Of a stretch of 22,281 nt of DNA, positions 1 to 13,000 are shown one piece after another. The notes beneath the pieces were generated by a model. The model ran no database searches. It had not been told where the DNA came from and worked only from the letters and a program-made list of their open reading frames with translations. Positions within the stretch are counted from its first letter, which is position 1, and each line of letters opens with the position of its first letter. The stretch covers positions 1-22,281 of the forward strand of contig QXVZ01007052.1 in the NCBI GenBank assembly GCA_008931825.1, read 5' to 3'. The stretch is from Phallusia fumigata. Its lineage: Eukaryota; Chordata; Ascidiacea; Phlebobranchia; Ascidiidae. Made by a program: the position numbers and the translations under genes.

Positions 1-1068
1 AAGCTTACTTCCCATGTTCCAGACTTGGTTGTTTTTGATCAAAACCTTGCAAGCGTCCCTCACATTTTAAAATTTGATGGAGTTCTTCTGTTTGCTGACG
101 TTTCAGGCTTTACGGCCCTTACAGAAAGGTACACCATGTCAAGCGAAAAAGGAACCGACGCATTGACAGTTACGCTGAACAACTATATTGGAAAAATTGT
201 GCAAAAAATTCTTCAAGCTGGAGGTGACATTTTAAAGTTTGCAGGAGACGCAATTCTTGCAGTATGGAAGGTAAAATCCAGGCCTGATCTGACACACGCT
301 ATATCACAAGCAGCGAAGTGCAGTTTGGTAATACAAGAGAAGTGTGATAATCAGGAAACAGACGTAGGAGTAAAGTTGCGGGTTAAAATCGCTATCAGCG
401 CAGGAAAAATTTTTGCAACTTTCGTCGGCAACGAAGAAAGCCGTCATTTTGTAATGGCCGGTCGACCGGTTCGTGAAGTCAACGCAGCGGAAAAATATTG
501 CAAAGCTGGTCTTGTAGTCCTTTCGCCAAACGCTATGGAACTTTCGGACAAAGATAACATCATAGCGGATACGCTTACTGAGAGATTCGGTTTGGTAAAA
601 TATTTGAGAAGGGAACCTCGAGTAGAATGGCAGGAATATGTTGACGTTCCAGCTAATTTAAAATTTACGAAACTGGAAGAAATAAACACGCGAATTGCCC
701 TTGGAATTCGGCCGGACCCACTTCGGGAAACTGTAATTCGAAAATATATCACTCCCGTTGTGCAACGCAAACTTGACGACGATCAACCACTTAAATTTCT
801 TTCAGAAATGAGGCAGTGTTCGATTGTATTTCTAAACCTGGCATTTGACCTAAACGAAAGAAACCGCCTGTTTCATGAGACACAATGCGCAAACATGCAG
901 ACATCTTTTAACGCTGTATTCAGCACCGTAAAAGACCGGCAAGGATCGCTTAACAAGATTTTTATGTTCGACAAAGGATGTACGTTTTTAATCATTTTTG
1001 GATTGCCGGGAGACAAACATGAGCAAGAGCCTGCTCATGCATTGCAGGCAGCTTGGAAAATAAGCCAG
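1..1068 (+). other. ADCY10: sAC exon 1: C1 cyclase domain and start of C2
   Basis: Encodes 356 residues of the sAC reading frame. The C1 domain starts near residue 25: motif FADVSGFT has the first metal-binding aspartate (D33, human D47), and GGDILKFAGD has the second (D83, human D99) and the bicarbonate-site lysine (K79, human K95). At the position of human R176 the residue is N161, in an ungapped 34-residue stretch running from GNEE to VVLSP. C2 begins near residue 270, and MFDKGC carries K325, matching the adenine-contacting K334 of human. Human numbering is from memory of the family. Exon 1 ends in phase 0 at CAG before GTGGGT. Confidence 0.95.
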
Positions 1069-4000
1069 GTGGGTTATTATGTTTTGTTTTTTAGTTTCAC
1101 TTCCTGGGCGGTGGTATAACTACAAAGATTTAGGAATAAAAAGTGCATATCTGATGTTTAGATTTTACGAGAGAATTTATCTTCTCTTCTGCTGGTTTCG
1201 GCTGGAGTTACGACTGGCCCAGTGTTTTGTGGTGTCATTGGACATGAAGAAAGACACGAATACACTGTGATAGGACAGAAGGTATTATAGTTTTACTTAA
1301 CAAGTTTGGAATTGTATAATTTGGAAATAAATATGGTAAAATTTTTAAACCAGCACAACATTAGTGTTTAACTTTTTGTTGTTTAACTTTGATTGTTCAC
1401 ACAACAGTTGCGTGGCTATAACATATTAACACTCTTTTGCTATCCGGGTCACGGATATTTGTATTTAACCAAATGATGAACGCCGCTATTTATCAGACAA
1501 CCGCTCTTTTACACAATGAGTAAGGTTTAAAATCATCCATCTGTGTTTCATTTCAAAAGACTACGCATGCCCTTAATGTATAGCTGCTTATAGCTGCTGC
1601 AGATCCACCTTTACTAGAAATCCCATATTTATACATTTCACATTTCCCCTCTCGCCACTTCTTGAACGGAGAAAGTAGCCTCATACAGGGTTCTCACTTT
1701 TAAACGTTTAAATTCGATTTTATTATTTCTAAATTTAGCTTTTCTATTCATTTATTTTGTCTTTCTTTAAGATCTAATAATAGCCCTACTTTAATTCTGC
1801 TGTGCGATTTACCACTGCTAGAGAAAACGTACAAGATAAAGCGATGTAAAGAATGACGCAATTAAGATTACCACGAAGATGGTCGCTACTTCTGTCACTG
1901 CAAATACACTTCGTGCTGGTATTAGTAGAACTGTCCGTATCTTCAAAAAGGCATACAAACTTTCTAAAAATGTATAAACACGCAAAAACGCTTAAGCAAA
2001 GTTAGTCTTTTGTTACCCGGTTAACCGACAAAGTTATATTCGAATATCGGATAGCGAAAAAATCCTTGCTTAATCGGTTATCCGGTTATAGTCCGACGCC
2101 ATAGCAATTCTTGAGCCGCCGCCATGGGATCCAACCATCACTCTACAAATTGTCAAAATGCACTGTCTCAGTTTGAGAGAAACTGGTCAGACGCACACAC
2201 AATCCGTCTTTATGAAATAGGCAATGTATATTTCGCCGGTTTTGGCATCGTCTGTTCTTGTGGAATGCAAAATATGTGGCAGAAAATGGAATGCAAAATA
2301 TGTGGCAGTAATTTAAAACAGATTTAGAATATAGCAAAAATAAGCACAATTGAAGGAAAGACATAACAAAACTGTCGCTTAGAACTAAACTTTGCAAGCC
2401 CAGCAACGTCTTGCTAAACTAACGGTGAGAAAGCATGGACACCGCTACGCACAAAAAAGTGCGCCAGCAGCCAAAACTAGATCAATTAAAAAAGTAGAAA
2501 GGTAAAAACCTGAAGACGCGCAATAAAACTAAGGCTCAGCAAACCAGGAAAAAATGAGCAAAAGAAACCAAAATAAGTTCATAGAACTTTGCTTTTGCTA
2601 AAAAAGTCATTTAACTCTGTGGTAACTGAAAAAAAATGTGGCATGAAATACTATTATAAAGATCGATATAAAATGCAAGGTTTATGCCGAAGAAATTTGA
2701 GAATTCTTTTACTGATGCAGGTAAATCTTGCTGCACGATTGATGATGCATTACCCCAACGTCGTCTCGTGCGACTTCGAAACTTACAAAGACTCGAAACT
2801 ATCCAAGGACATGTTTACAAAACTTCCACATAAAACTATGAAAGGAGTAGGCAGCGTTGTTGTATACGATTACACTGAAGGTGAAAGAAAGCCATCGGGG
2901 ACAACTGTGGTGATTGAACCAGAATACCCGATCATTGGACGAGAAGTTGAAATTGAGATTTTTATCGAGGAGTTGAGGGAGTTAAAGGTTTCGCAGGTGG
3001 GGGTAGTTCTTGTCAACGTTTTAAAGGCTGTTAAATTTTTGTAGGCGCACTTGCAAGATAAACTTATGACAAAATTTAGTTAAAGGGGTTAAAGCTTAGG
3101 CGATTTTAATTTTTCTTCAAAATGTCACTGACCTAGAACTCTAGTTAATTTAGGATAAGTTTTACTTTACTGCTTTTCGTCAGGATGGAAGTAGACCGGT
3201 TGCTCCTGAAACAAATTAAAAGACAAAAATGGCACGCTCATATTTTTCTGTTACCATAAATCCTACAGCTTTTGTGGTAAAACCTCATATTTCGCATTAT
3301 TTTTTAATATATTGGCGGTCCATCAGCTAAAGCATTCAAAATTTTTTAGTCGCTTGGTAATGAACGTCGGGTCATCGTGTTCGAGGGAGAAGCAGGCTAC
3401 GGAAAGACTAGACTGATGCAGGAAATACAGGTTTTTCCATCACACTGAATTTATTTGTGTGCATAATAATATTTACCAGAATATGTAATATTAGTGGCAA
3501 GCAGCACGCGAAGGTGTGAGAGTTATTTCATTCACGCTTTCCATAAACGACCAGAACACGCCATTTTTTGCCATCAAAACTCTGCTTGAACTTTTGCTTG
3601 GCATTGAAAGCTGCCAAAACCGAAAAGAAAAAGAGCAATCATTGTTGGGTATATTTGACTCAGAGGAAACGGACACCCTTTGCTTGCTCAATGATATACT
3701 TTTAATCAATTTCCCATTGTCACAAAAGGTAGATTGTTACATTTGGAATTTGATAAAAAAATAACGGCGTTTGCTTATCTATAGGTTATAAATATGGAGC
3801 CAGAAACTCAGACGAAAGCTTTGCATAAAATTATGGTTCGCGTTGTGGAAAAAGCGACTAAACATCAATTTGTCCTCTTTGCACTCGACGATGCCCAAAA
3901 CGTTGACAATCAATCGTGGGGTTACATAACCACGATAAGTAAGCATTACAAGTCGCTCTGCGTTATCGCGATGCGTCCATTTGGTCCGGATAAGCTTCCT

Positions 4001-7000
4001 TGTGCTGCGGCAAGACAGGTATACTCTAGCCTGATCTCTTTTTAAAAAGTTAAAAAACTTTCAAATATTTAGGTTCTTTATCACCCTAAAACAATGTACA
4101 TGAAGTTAGTGGGACTGATGAACGAACATTTGACGCCACTTGCCTGCCAGTTTCTTCAAGTTGAACGCATCCCCCTTGAATTGGAACAGCTTCTAATTGA
4201 GCGGAGTCACGGCGTTCCACGTATGACGTTTAGAGATAAGTTGTTGCGAAAAAAATTTTAAACAGAGTTTGAAACCACGTCCTGGTATTTAACCCCCCCT
4301 GTCGTATTTTCCCGCAAATAACTTTCGGAATTCGTTTCACTAAAATTTTGTTTTTAATGTTTCCATTTGGGCGTTTATTAAACTGGAATTAAAATGATCG
4401 CATCAAAACCGCCTAAATGCAATGCTACTTTGTCAGCGACTCCGCACAAATTTACAATCGCATTTTTTTTAATGAAGTTTGTTGTTTTTCAGTTTGGTGT
4501 GAACAACTGATACGGGAAATGCAAAACGCCGGAATTCTTTTGGTTATTCCAATTACATCAAGAAGCATTTTAGGTGATTTTTCGTTTTTTTTTCAATTTT
4601 TTTTTTTTTAAACAGAAACTAAGTGAAAACACAAGCTTCGTGCAGGTTCTCGCAGTGGACTGTTGAACCGAAATGAATTATCAAGAGAATCAAGACATGC
4701 CCCAAGCGTAGGAGTCGGAAACAGAAACTTGATTGCTAAAAGAATTGATTCGAGAAAGTTGGACACTACGTTTTCGCAAGGTTAGATAAATTTTTTCAAT
4801 ATTTTTTCATTTTTGTGTGACTTCGCGTAATTTAGTACAACATGGCGCCGATGAATGTGGGACAGCAGAGGTCACCGACAAAACTATACCCAAGGTAAAA
4901 GCGTGTTATTATTCAGTATTTCGAAAATACAGTACCGTGTTTTAAAGGAAGACGACTGTGAAGCAATGAAGTCTGTACATGAAGATCATTTCGAAGAATC
5001 GGTTTGATTTTGTATTATATGTATTGTTTATTTAATGTTTATTACCGTAAGCATTTTATTTACCAGGGATCTAGATCCCAGAAGCCCCTTCTCGCAACAT
5101 GGACCAACAGAATTCGATGGCACAAAACAAGTGCATCAGGTCATATTATTCATCATAAACACTTTTATCCCGTTTGTAATTTTGCGATCAAATATCCAGA
5201 TAAAAACATATGAGGTGCAGATTTTTGCACCTATTTTGTGCTTAATTGCTAAAGTGTAACTAATGATTACAGCGATGTTGTTGTGCCATTGTTGCCATGT
5301 ATTGGTGGCAAGTAGGCCGTTTCTGATGTGGATGTTATGATGTTTTACAAATATAATACATGTACAAATATATTGTGTCTTAGACTTTTTCAAGCAAATT
5401 ACCAACAAGGACAATTCAGTCGCACCCCTGTTCTGTGCAGAAAATAGTCAATATGTTGCAATGGAATGTATTACGAAACCAAATTTCAATCTGCACCAAT
5501 TTCCTGTGCCAGCATCCATAAGAGGAATGGCGCTTGCTAGACTGGATCGCATGAAACCTTTTGAACAACTGGTTGTTAAATGTGCAGCAGTGATTGGTGA
5601 AAACATGTCATGCAAAATGCTTAAATCGGTCGTACCAGGATGCAATGAGGAAAAGTTTAGAAAAGCAAAGTTTCGTCTCATGCACACTCGGGTGTTTACG
5701 TGTGCTTCGACAACACGTGATCAAGATCCCCATAAAATACGAAGAAAAGAAAGTGTAAGTTTTGAGCATGGCCCCTACTTTACCTCAGCTTCAAGGTGTA
5801 TTTTTGTAACAGATCCAGCACGGCAGAATGCCACATTCTATTGTTTGCTCATGTCGCCCATGCGACGAAAACAAAAGCGAAGAAGAAGTGGCAGCCGGGT
5901 AAATTTATTTTCGCCTCACTTTCGTTGCCAAAATGTCGCGTTTCTACCTCTTTTGTTGTAGATGTGAGCAACTTAAGTTTCACAACTCATTAGTGCAAGA
6001 AACAGGATACAAGCTGTGGCTACAGGATCAAAGAAGGTCTTTGCACGAAGCCTGCGCAAATTACCTGGAAGGAAAAGTTAATGAGGTAAGTATTTAAGAA
6101 ATAAAGTGTTTTTTTAGGCATCAATCTCTCACTGACCTCTGATTCAACGTTAATACTTGTATAAGTTGTATGGTTTTTTTGTCAATACTGCTCATTCATG
6201 TTTTTTTAAATTGCAATGTATGCCGCTATGTGTGCCGCGATGCACAAGTCTCGCTAAAAGGTTTCTGCAAAGCAAAAAAGGTTGGGACCACTTTTAATTC
6301 AATCAAAAACAGTGTCAAAACTTAATTACAACAAGTTTTGTTACTGCTGTAGGTTTTGATCACTGGTTCTACAGACGAGGTAATCACCGAGCAATTTCGA
6401 CTGAGTAGAGTGTCTGGATCGCGTAGAAGCTCCCAAGAATCCAGTGAAAGTAAAATTGTATTGGTAAAGCATAATACATGCACATGTAGGGTTTTGCAGT
6501 CCACCAACAAAATATCCCTTTGTAGGAACGTCCTGGTTGGGGTGCGAACATGCACCAGAGATCTTCGCATTCAAACAGATCACGTCGTTTGTCTTCTTCG
6601 TCGCTTCACTCATCAGGACCGGTATATCTCTTTTACGATGTAGATTTGTTGACATTAATTCTTTTAATGTATATTTATCGTTTAACCCTGTCTAGGGTTG
6701 CCGACTGTCCTTTATTTCAAAGGACAATCCTTTATATAGCTCTATTTGTCCTTGTCCTTTATTGAGGTTTAAAACACCACAATTTGTCCTTTATCAAATC
6801 GTTTTGACTTGTGGGTAAATTTCTGAACTGAGGCTCGTAGAACCAAAACAAATCCAACATATTACACAACAAGGTAGTGATGCGGCCCTTTACAAAATCG
6901 AGCCGTAATTTGGTATGAAAGAAATCTATGTGAGAAAACTTGTAATAGTAGTGCCGATATTTTATGTCATCATTAGATCGAAGTATTAATTAAAAGTGTG

Positions 7001-10000
7001 TCGTAGAGACGTGATAAATGTCTATTAAGTTTTTATGTCCTTTATTGTACCTCAATAGAGTTGGTAACCCTAACCCTGTCTTTCGCAGGTTGTGATTCGT
7101 GTCAGCTCACACCGATTTAGTGTTGACACAGACAGCAAACGAAGCAGCCTCAACTTTCAGGTTAAAACATGGTTATATTTATATTTAGTGCATTTTTAGA
7201 GCAAATTATGTTACTTAATTTTACAAGCTGATTTTAAACGAGCTTGATTTTAGAAGTCATGCTATTATTGTGTGAAATTAAACACAAATGATTGCTTACG
7301 AATGGCGCAAATTATAACAGGGAAAATGCAATTGAAACATATAAATAATTTTGAATACAGATTTTACAAATTTAGGTTACCAATTGTCAAAATCTTTGTC
7401 TTTGGGAATGGGACCATTTCTGAGAAATTTTGTTCGATTAATAAAAAACAACAAATCACACAAAATAAAACGCGAGTGTTCTTGGCCTTGTCGTTGGTGC
7501 TACGTAATGATTGACGTATGACGCCATCTTTTGTCATAGTGTCTGGTCGGAAGATTCGACTGTTACGTTACATACGGTTGTCTTTTGCCACAGAAAGAAG
7601 GCAATCTTGGCATACCCACGAACACTCAGCGTCGAATATCGCAGGGTTCTGTTATCGGACGCATGAAAATTGAATCGCTTGGAGTTCGCAAACCGTCGTT
7701 CCAGCCATTGAAGCTTGAAGTAGGCAGTTGTACTATACATGTTAAGTTAAACTAAATCAAGCACGACAACTTAGTGTTTCATGCCTTCTGCAAACTAACA
7801 CCTTTTGCAGGAAAAAAGTTAAAATCACTGAACGCAAAACATTTGTTTACAAACAAATAGAGTTGGGTTTGTTGTGCTGACATTCTATACGTACACAGGA
7901 AGATTGTATGCCAAAAGACTTTATGGAATGCGATTCGCCGGATGCGATGTCAGAATTTTTTACAGACGTACGCAGGATGTCATTATCGCCAAGCCTTGGT
8001 AGGTGTAACACTTTCTTTTGCGTGACCCCTGAAACGCAAAGCGTCACACAAGGCTATAAAAACGCGGGCACCAGGTTCCAAAACAAACCACTTTATTGCT
8101 GGGTCAAGTTCCGGTCAATCCCGTTTTTTCAATTGTTTTGCAACAGGGGTTAGCACAGAACAAAACTTAAGGAATCAAGTTAAGTTTCTACACAATAAAC
8201 AAGTAAAGTTAATTCTTCTAAATCTTTGCCTGCACACTGCAATACACACTTCATATTAACTCAGCAACGACTCACAAACATGCAACACGTGGCACATAAA
8301 TAATTGCGAAAACCAGGCAGATTACGTCACCCAATGGAATATGGATTGTTTGTTAATTATGGCGTCACAGATGAACTGTTACGTTTGCCCAAGAAAATAT
8401 AATTCACAACGGTTGGTGAAAACGACGTAACAGTAGGTAATACTCGACGGAACTAAATCCGCTACAAATCCCACACAACTAATTATTACTACTGCCGCGA
8501 AGTTTTTTAATTTGAAAGAAGATAATAATGCGGTTGTATTAAACAGTAAACATCGGGTATCTAGTGAATAAGCTACAGCAAGCAACAAGTACAAACACTC
8601 TCAGTGAGCCTAACCAAGGTTATAACAATTTGCAAACTGCAAGACCCCAAGGAACAATCCGACGTCAAAGGAACCCTTAAACGCTGGCAGCATGGTTGAC
8701 GTACTGTAGGTTACCTTAAACTATTGGTTCTCAAACTTGATTTTTTTCGCATAATGTCCCCCCCCCTGCAGTTTTTTCGATGACTCGAGGTCCACTAACA
8801 ATCTCGAACTAACTTCACCCAATTCAACAGTGCTTTGTGTGTCCCACAACGACGTTAATTGTTACTTGTGATATTACAAAGCAGTATTGTGCGATGTGCC
8901 GCAAAGGTAGCAATCAACGCTGCACATAAAACTTACATTAGGAATATTTCAGCGATCGCTCGGTAAAATATCGACTAAAAGAGACTAAAGACATTTCGCA
9001 GACCTACAAAATCCCATAATGGTCCCCTAGTCTGGGGGACCGCTGTGTTCACTTTGAGAACCGTCGCTTTAAACATTATCCTCAAGTTGACAAACACGAT
9101 ATCACGGCTGGTTTCATTTCGACATAGGAAATCGTCATTTGAAAAGAAGTAACGTGGGGCACAAAGTTGCCCCCTTCTGTGGGTCAACCTACAATAGATC
9201 ATGTTACTGCTAAAAAGACGCTTGTGTGAGATTAACAGGGGTCAGTATCGGGTAAAAGAGTTAGCTAGATGCGCTCAAAGCAATTTAGATTTATAACTTG
9301 GTCATGTTAAAAAATTTTGTAGTTAATTTCGTACATTTTGGCAAACTACATCGTCAATGGTCAGTTTGCATTATCACACGTTTGCAAGAAGTCTACACCA
9401 AAAGGCGAAACGTCTTTATTATTGACGCGTCAACGAAACGGGGTTAGGAAGAGGTGGGGACGGCATTGTAAACTAACTAAATTAACAAAATCTTTTTAGG
9501 AAAGCTTAAGCATTTTTTAAACATCCCAAACTGCTCCCAAACAGCAGAACAAAACCAAGATCAGCAAGGTTATTACGAGCCGTACTCATCTTTCACTTAC
9601 AGTTCCGTTCCCATCACTGTTTGCATGTTTGGGGTAGGCTATTTTATTCACATTATCTACGTTTGGAAGAAAAAAATTATTGAAGTTCGGCAAGCTTTCT
9701 CGGCTGTTTCTATATGTGGTGATTGTATCACATGGACAGGAATATCATGTGCACAATCTCACAAAAAATTGGATGGCCTGGTCAATCTTTTTTTGCTTAT
9801 GAACCGAATCGTAAAATGACGATCCGGTGGAACGGTACAAACTTAACTTTATTTTTTTGACTTTTGCAGATGACTTTCGTCATACACCTCCAATCGACAG
9901 GGACGTAAAGAAAGAACATCAACCGTAAGTTTCTAAGTTTCTGTTCGCAAATTCTTAAAAGAGGTCTTGGATATTTGGTATTCCTCGTGCACATATCGAC

Positions 10001-13000
10001 AGTAGGCCATCATCACCAGCTTCACGCGTGGAAACTATTATTAATCATGATGCGAGGAGAATGAGCTATGGTCCGCTGTGGAATCAATCAGTTGGGTTAA
10101 ATCAGTCATACGACAGGGTGCTACACAACACAGAGGATCAGGCCAAGCAGTTAACAAGTCAGCTTTGCGTACAAATGAAGATGCTCTGATATCTTGTTGG
10201 TATTTTAGTACCACTACGACATGTTTTGTTACATGTTTGCAGATCTAAAGGTTACAAAACAGTTGCGTACTCCCTTCGAAATACAAGACGTACTTTCAAT
10301 GCTGTATGGACACGTCGTGCATCATTGGCAAAAGGCTTTGAACACTGAGAAAACCATCGAATATTTACTGAAAGGTGTTTAAAGCAAACATGTTTGCTGT
10401 ATGAATTAATTTTACTCAATGTTTCAATGTTAAGCGGCCGAATCCAGCAATGCTGTTATGTCTCTGGCATCCGCATTGGGTTATCTCCAACAAGCAAATG
10501 AAATTGTCGATAATCTGGACAGAGGATTGGACATTGTGTCAAATTTTACTGAAGATGACGATTTAAACCTAGACGATATTAAGGTAGATATTTGACACTG
10601 GCCAAACAACGCCTTTTACTATACAAGCACCTGATCAAATTAAAATAAACAATATTGCGAAATAAAACAGGTCAGTTGGAACCATTTTTTTCATCACAAT
10701 AGTGTTTTTTAGACCTAAACGTCAGTACGTATAGCAGGAAGGTCGCAAAAATCCTACTTGGGCATGTACAAGTTTGCTAATTTCTATTTCATAAATAAGA
10801 TAGCATTAAAACGCTTTTGTTAATGTAGGTTCTGTCAGTAAACCGAAGTACAAAAGCGAGAATCGAAATCCTACTTGGACAGGTTCTTTTCCAACAAGGA
10901 CGTCTTGACGAGTCGTTGACTCATTTTCTAAAGGTCTAAAATTTTCCTTGTTGTGGTACACTGTAAACAATATGACCAATTTCAGTGTTTACACCACAGG
11001 CGTTAAAAATTCTACAAAGTAGACTTCCACAAAATCGCATTTTGGTATTTATTCAAACTTTGCTGGAACGTAGACGACAAAACCTGCACATCAAACAACC
11101 AAGCAGGTGCTACGATTTTAAAGCGTTTTTAAGTTTATCAGATCTGGCCAAGTTTTAACTCGGACATCCAAATTAGTAAAAATCTACATCGGACAAGTAA
11201 AATATAAGCAACTAGCCTTCGTTGCTCCCACAAAAACATGATTCACATTCTAGTTTAACTCAATGACACCCAGAGGTCAAACTTTTGCACCAACTAGTCC
11301 CAGTAGATTTGGATATTTGTTACCGCTACTTTAAAGTGGTTTCGTCGTAACAATATTTGTAGAAAATTGGTAAGGGGGAGTGGTTAGTTAAAGCAAACCA
11401 AAACATTTCGCTCGAAATATTTTGTGTTTGAAAAGAGACGTGAATATACATCCATCGTATTAAACAGCCTACAACATCGTTAGAAACTATGCCAAATTTT
11501 AACTGATATGGTCGGCCAGACAATAGAGTCCAACCTATCAGATCCTTTTAACGGTGCATTTTCCTACACTCAAAATATGCACGCATTGACATTATAAAGC
11601 TATGTACGCACACAGATATATTGGAAGTGCGTCAAGTAAAGTGGCGAATCGCTACGTGGAGCAGGTACGTTGCTTGTCATACGTTTGGCAAATACTGCTC
11701 ACGCTCAAACGTGTACCAAACCGAGTCCAGATATCCAGGCTTGTGGCGCTGAAACAGGTACATAAAAACGAGTCTTGTTTTCCAACTAACAGCTATGCTA
11801 TCTGAATTTTTTGACAGATACTACGTGCAATTTATGAAGGAAAGTTTACTTGAAGTAAATCTTAACGTGTGGGGTATTGCTTTTTAAAAGGTTAACAGGG
11901 CTGAAGCGGCCGACGACGACCTGCAAGAATTGATAACTGCATACACATACATGATGCAGTTGCATCAGTTTGACGGCAATCTTTCGTCAAGTGCATTTTA
12001 CGAAAGCAAAGCTACTGCGCGCTGTTTGGAATTGCCGCTTAAACTCACGGCCTCAGACATGTACATCACAGGCCATCTACACCTGGTAACAAACTAATTC
12101 GTATCTGTTCATTGCAGTTAGTTTACTTCAATGCAAAAGTTTTGCATCGGCAGGTAAGTTGCTCCGTTCGCCTTTGCAACGGCAAACTAGCTTACGCGAC
12201 CACAGCCGGTTATCGAGCATACAACGTGGCTGACGAGCTCGGTGATGTCGACATCAAGTTACTGGGTAAAATTACCACGAGTGATCGTAAAATCACAGCT
12301 TGCAATTAAGTTTTTTTTATTAATAGTTCTTCCCCTAATCGCACAAATTCACACCTTTACTGGAAAAGGTCGTGCTTGCATTGAGGTTTTGAATTTATTG
12401 TGCAACGTTTCAAAGACCAGCGGCGATGAGCTTGGGCTGTTATCTTATTACACTCTATGCTTTGACCTAATACTGGACGCTGGCTACAGTTTAGAAAGAG
12501 CGACATCGTGCGTAGAACATATGCAGAACGCCGAATCAGTCGACATGGGTAAGCTAAATGAATTCGTAGTTTGTAAGTTTATTGATTTGTTGAAAAAAAG
12601 AGGCTTGTAGGTTGTAATGCCGCTTTGCTTTACTGAGCAGAAACTCATTGCCAACCCACAAAGGGTTTGAGCCGCTTGATAAAGTTAACTATTCCCATAA
12701 ATCGAAAAGTTTAAATAAAAATGTTCCAAAAACTGCAATGACTTAGCCTAGTTTGCTTTTGCATAGCACTTGTAGGTGCTGTTGAAAATAAAAGCAAAAT
12801 AACATGAACATTTAGGAGATATACCACGCCTGTACGTGAGAGCTTCGATGGCTGTTTGGTGCTATAGAAGAAACGAAGCGTTTAACGGAAAAGCCTGGTT
12901 AAAGGTAACAAAAACGTTGGATCGGAAGTTCTTTTGCACGTTTGACCACGCTAGGATTTTTTTCTCCAGCTTGCAATGGAAACAGTGCCGGAGCATTTAG

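Larger units (their letters stand above)
1282..2720 (+). other. sAC intron 2, 1,439 bp
   Basis: AT-rich intron with no convincing exon. It contains a hairpin at 2017-2085, a small orphan frame at 2124-2327 behind a strong Kozak-like context, and a 26 bp direct duplication at 2261-2308. The rest looks like plain intronic sequence. Confidence 0.8.
1162..2996 (+). other. ADCY10: sAC exons 2-3: rest of C2 catalytic domain
   Basis: Exons 1162-1281 and 2721-2996 are separated by the 1,439 bp intron 2. Together they encode the C2 core: GPVFCGVIG, then HEYTVIGQK, and after the intron VNLAAR, where N398 and R402 match the human transition-state residues N412 and R416. The intron splits the conserved motif between QK and VN. 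The exon 3 tail (KGVGSVVVYDY, then EPEYPIIGRE) matches the C2-to-NTPase connection of vertebrate sAC. All residues needed for ATP binding and catalysis that I can check are present, so the enzyme should be active. Confidence 0.93.
6353..10157 (+). other. ADCY10: sAC exons 16-23: long Ser/Arg/Gln-rich insert
   Basis: Eight exons encode about 240 residues rich in Ser, Arg, Gln and His, with no clear vertebrate counterpart; they largely explain why this protein is longer than human sAC. The splice sites are good for most exons and the phases agree. Exon 21 must end in phase 1 to join exon 22, which favours the CAAG/GTTATT donor at 9568 over the more downstream GTAGGC at 9634. Exon 23 is taken to end at 10157 (weak GTCAGC donor) before an in-frame stop. 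Exact borders here are the least certain in the gene. Confidence 0.6.

Noticed and set aside
444..770. 108-codon minus-strand frame opposite sAC exon 1
   Set aside because: It is the antisense shadow of a strongly conserved coding exon.
8048..8160. TATAAAA followed by GC-richer sequence, like an LTR or promoter
   Set aside because: No paired repeat, primer-binding site or coding sequence supports it.
11818..11856. Possible small sAC exon after the acceptor TTTGACAG, ending at GTAAAT
   Set aside because: It does not fit the phase between exons 28 and 29, and joining those two directly gives the conserved reading ALKQ-VNRAEA.
12154..12205. A 52 bp intron inside exon 30 (GTAAGT to CACAG)
   Set aside because: Reading through keeps the GKLAYATTAGYRA segment, which matches the TPR region of human sAC; the intron would remove it.
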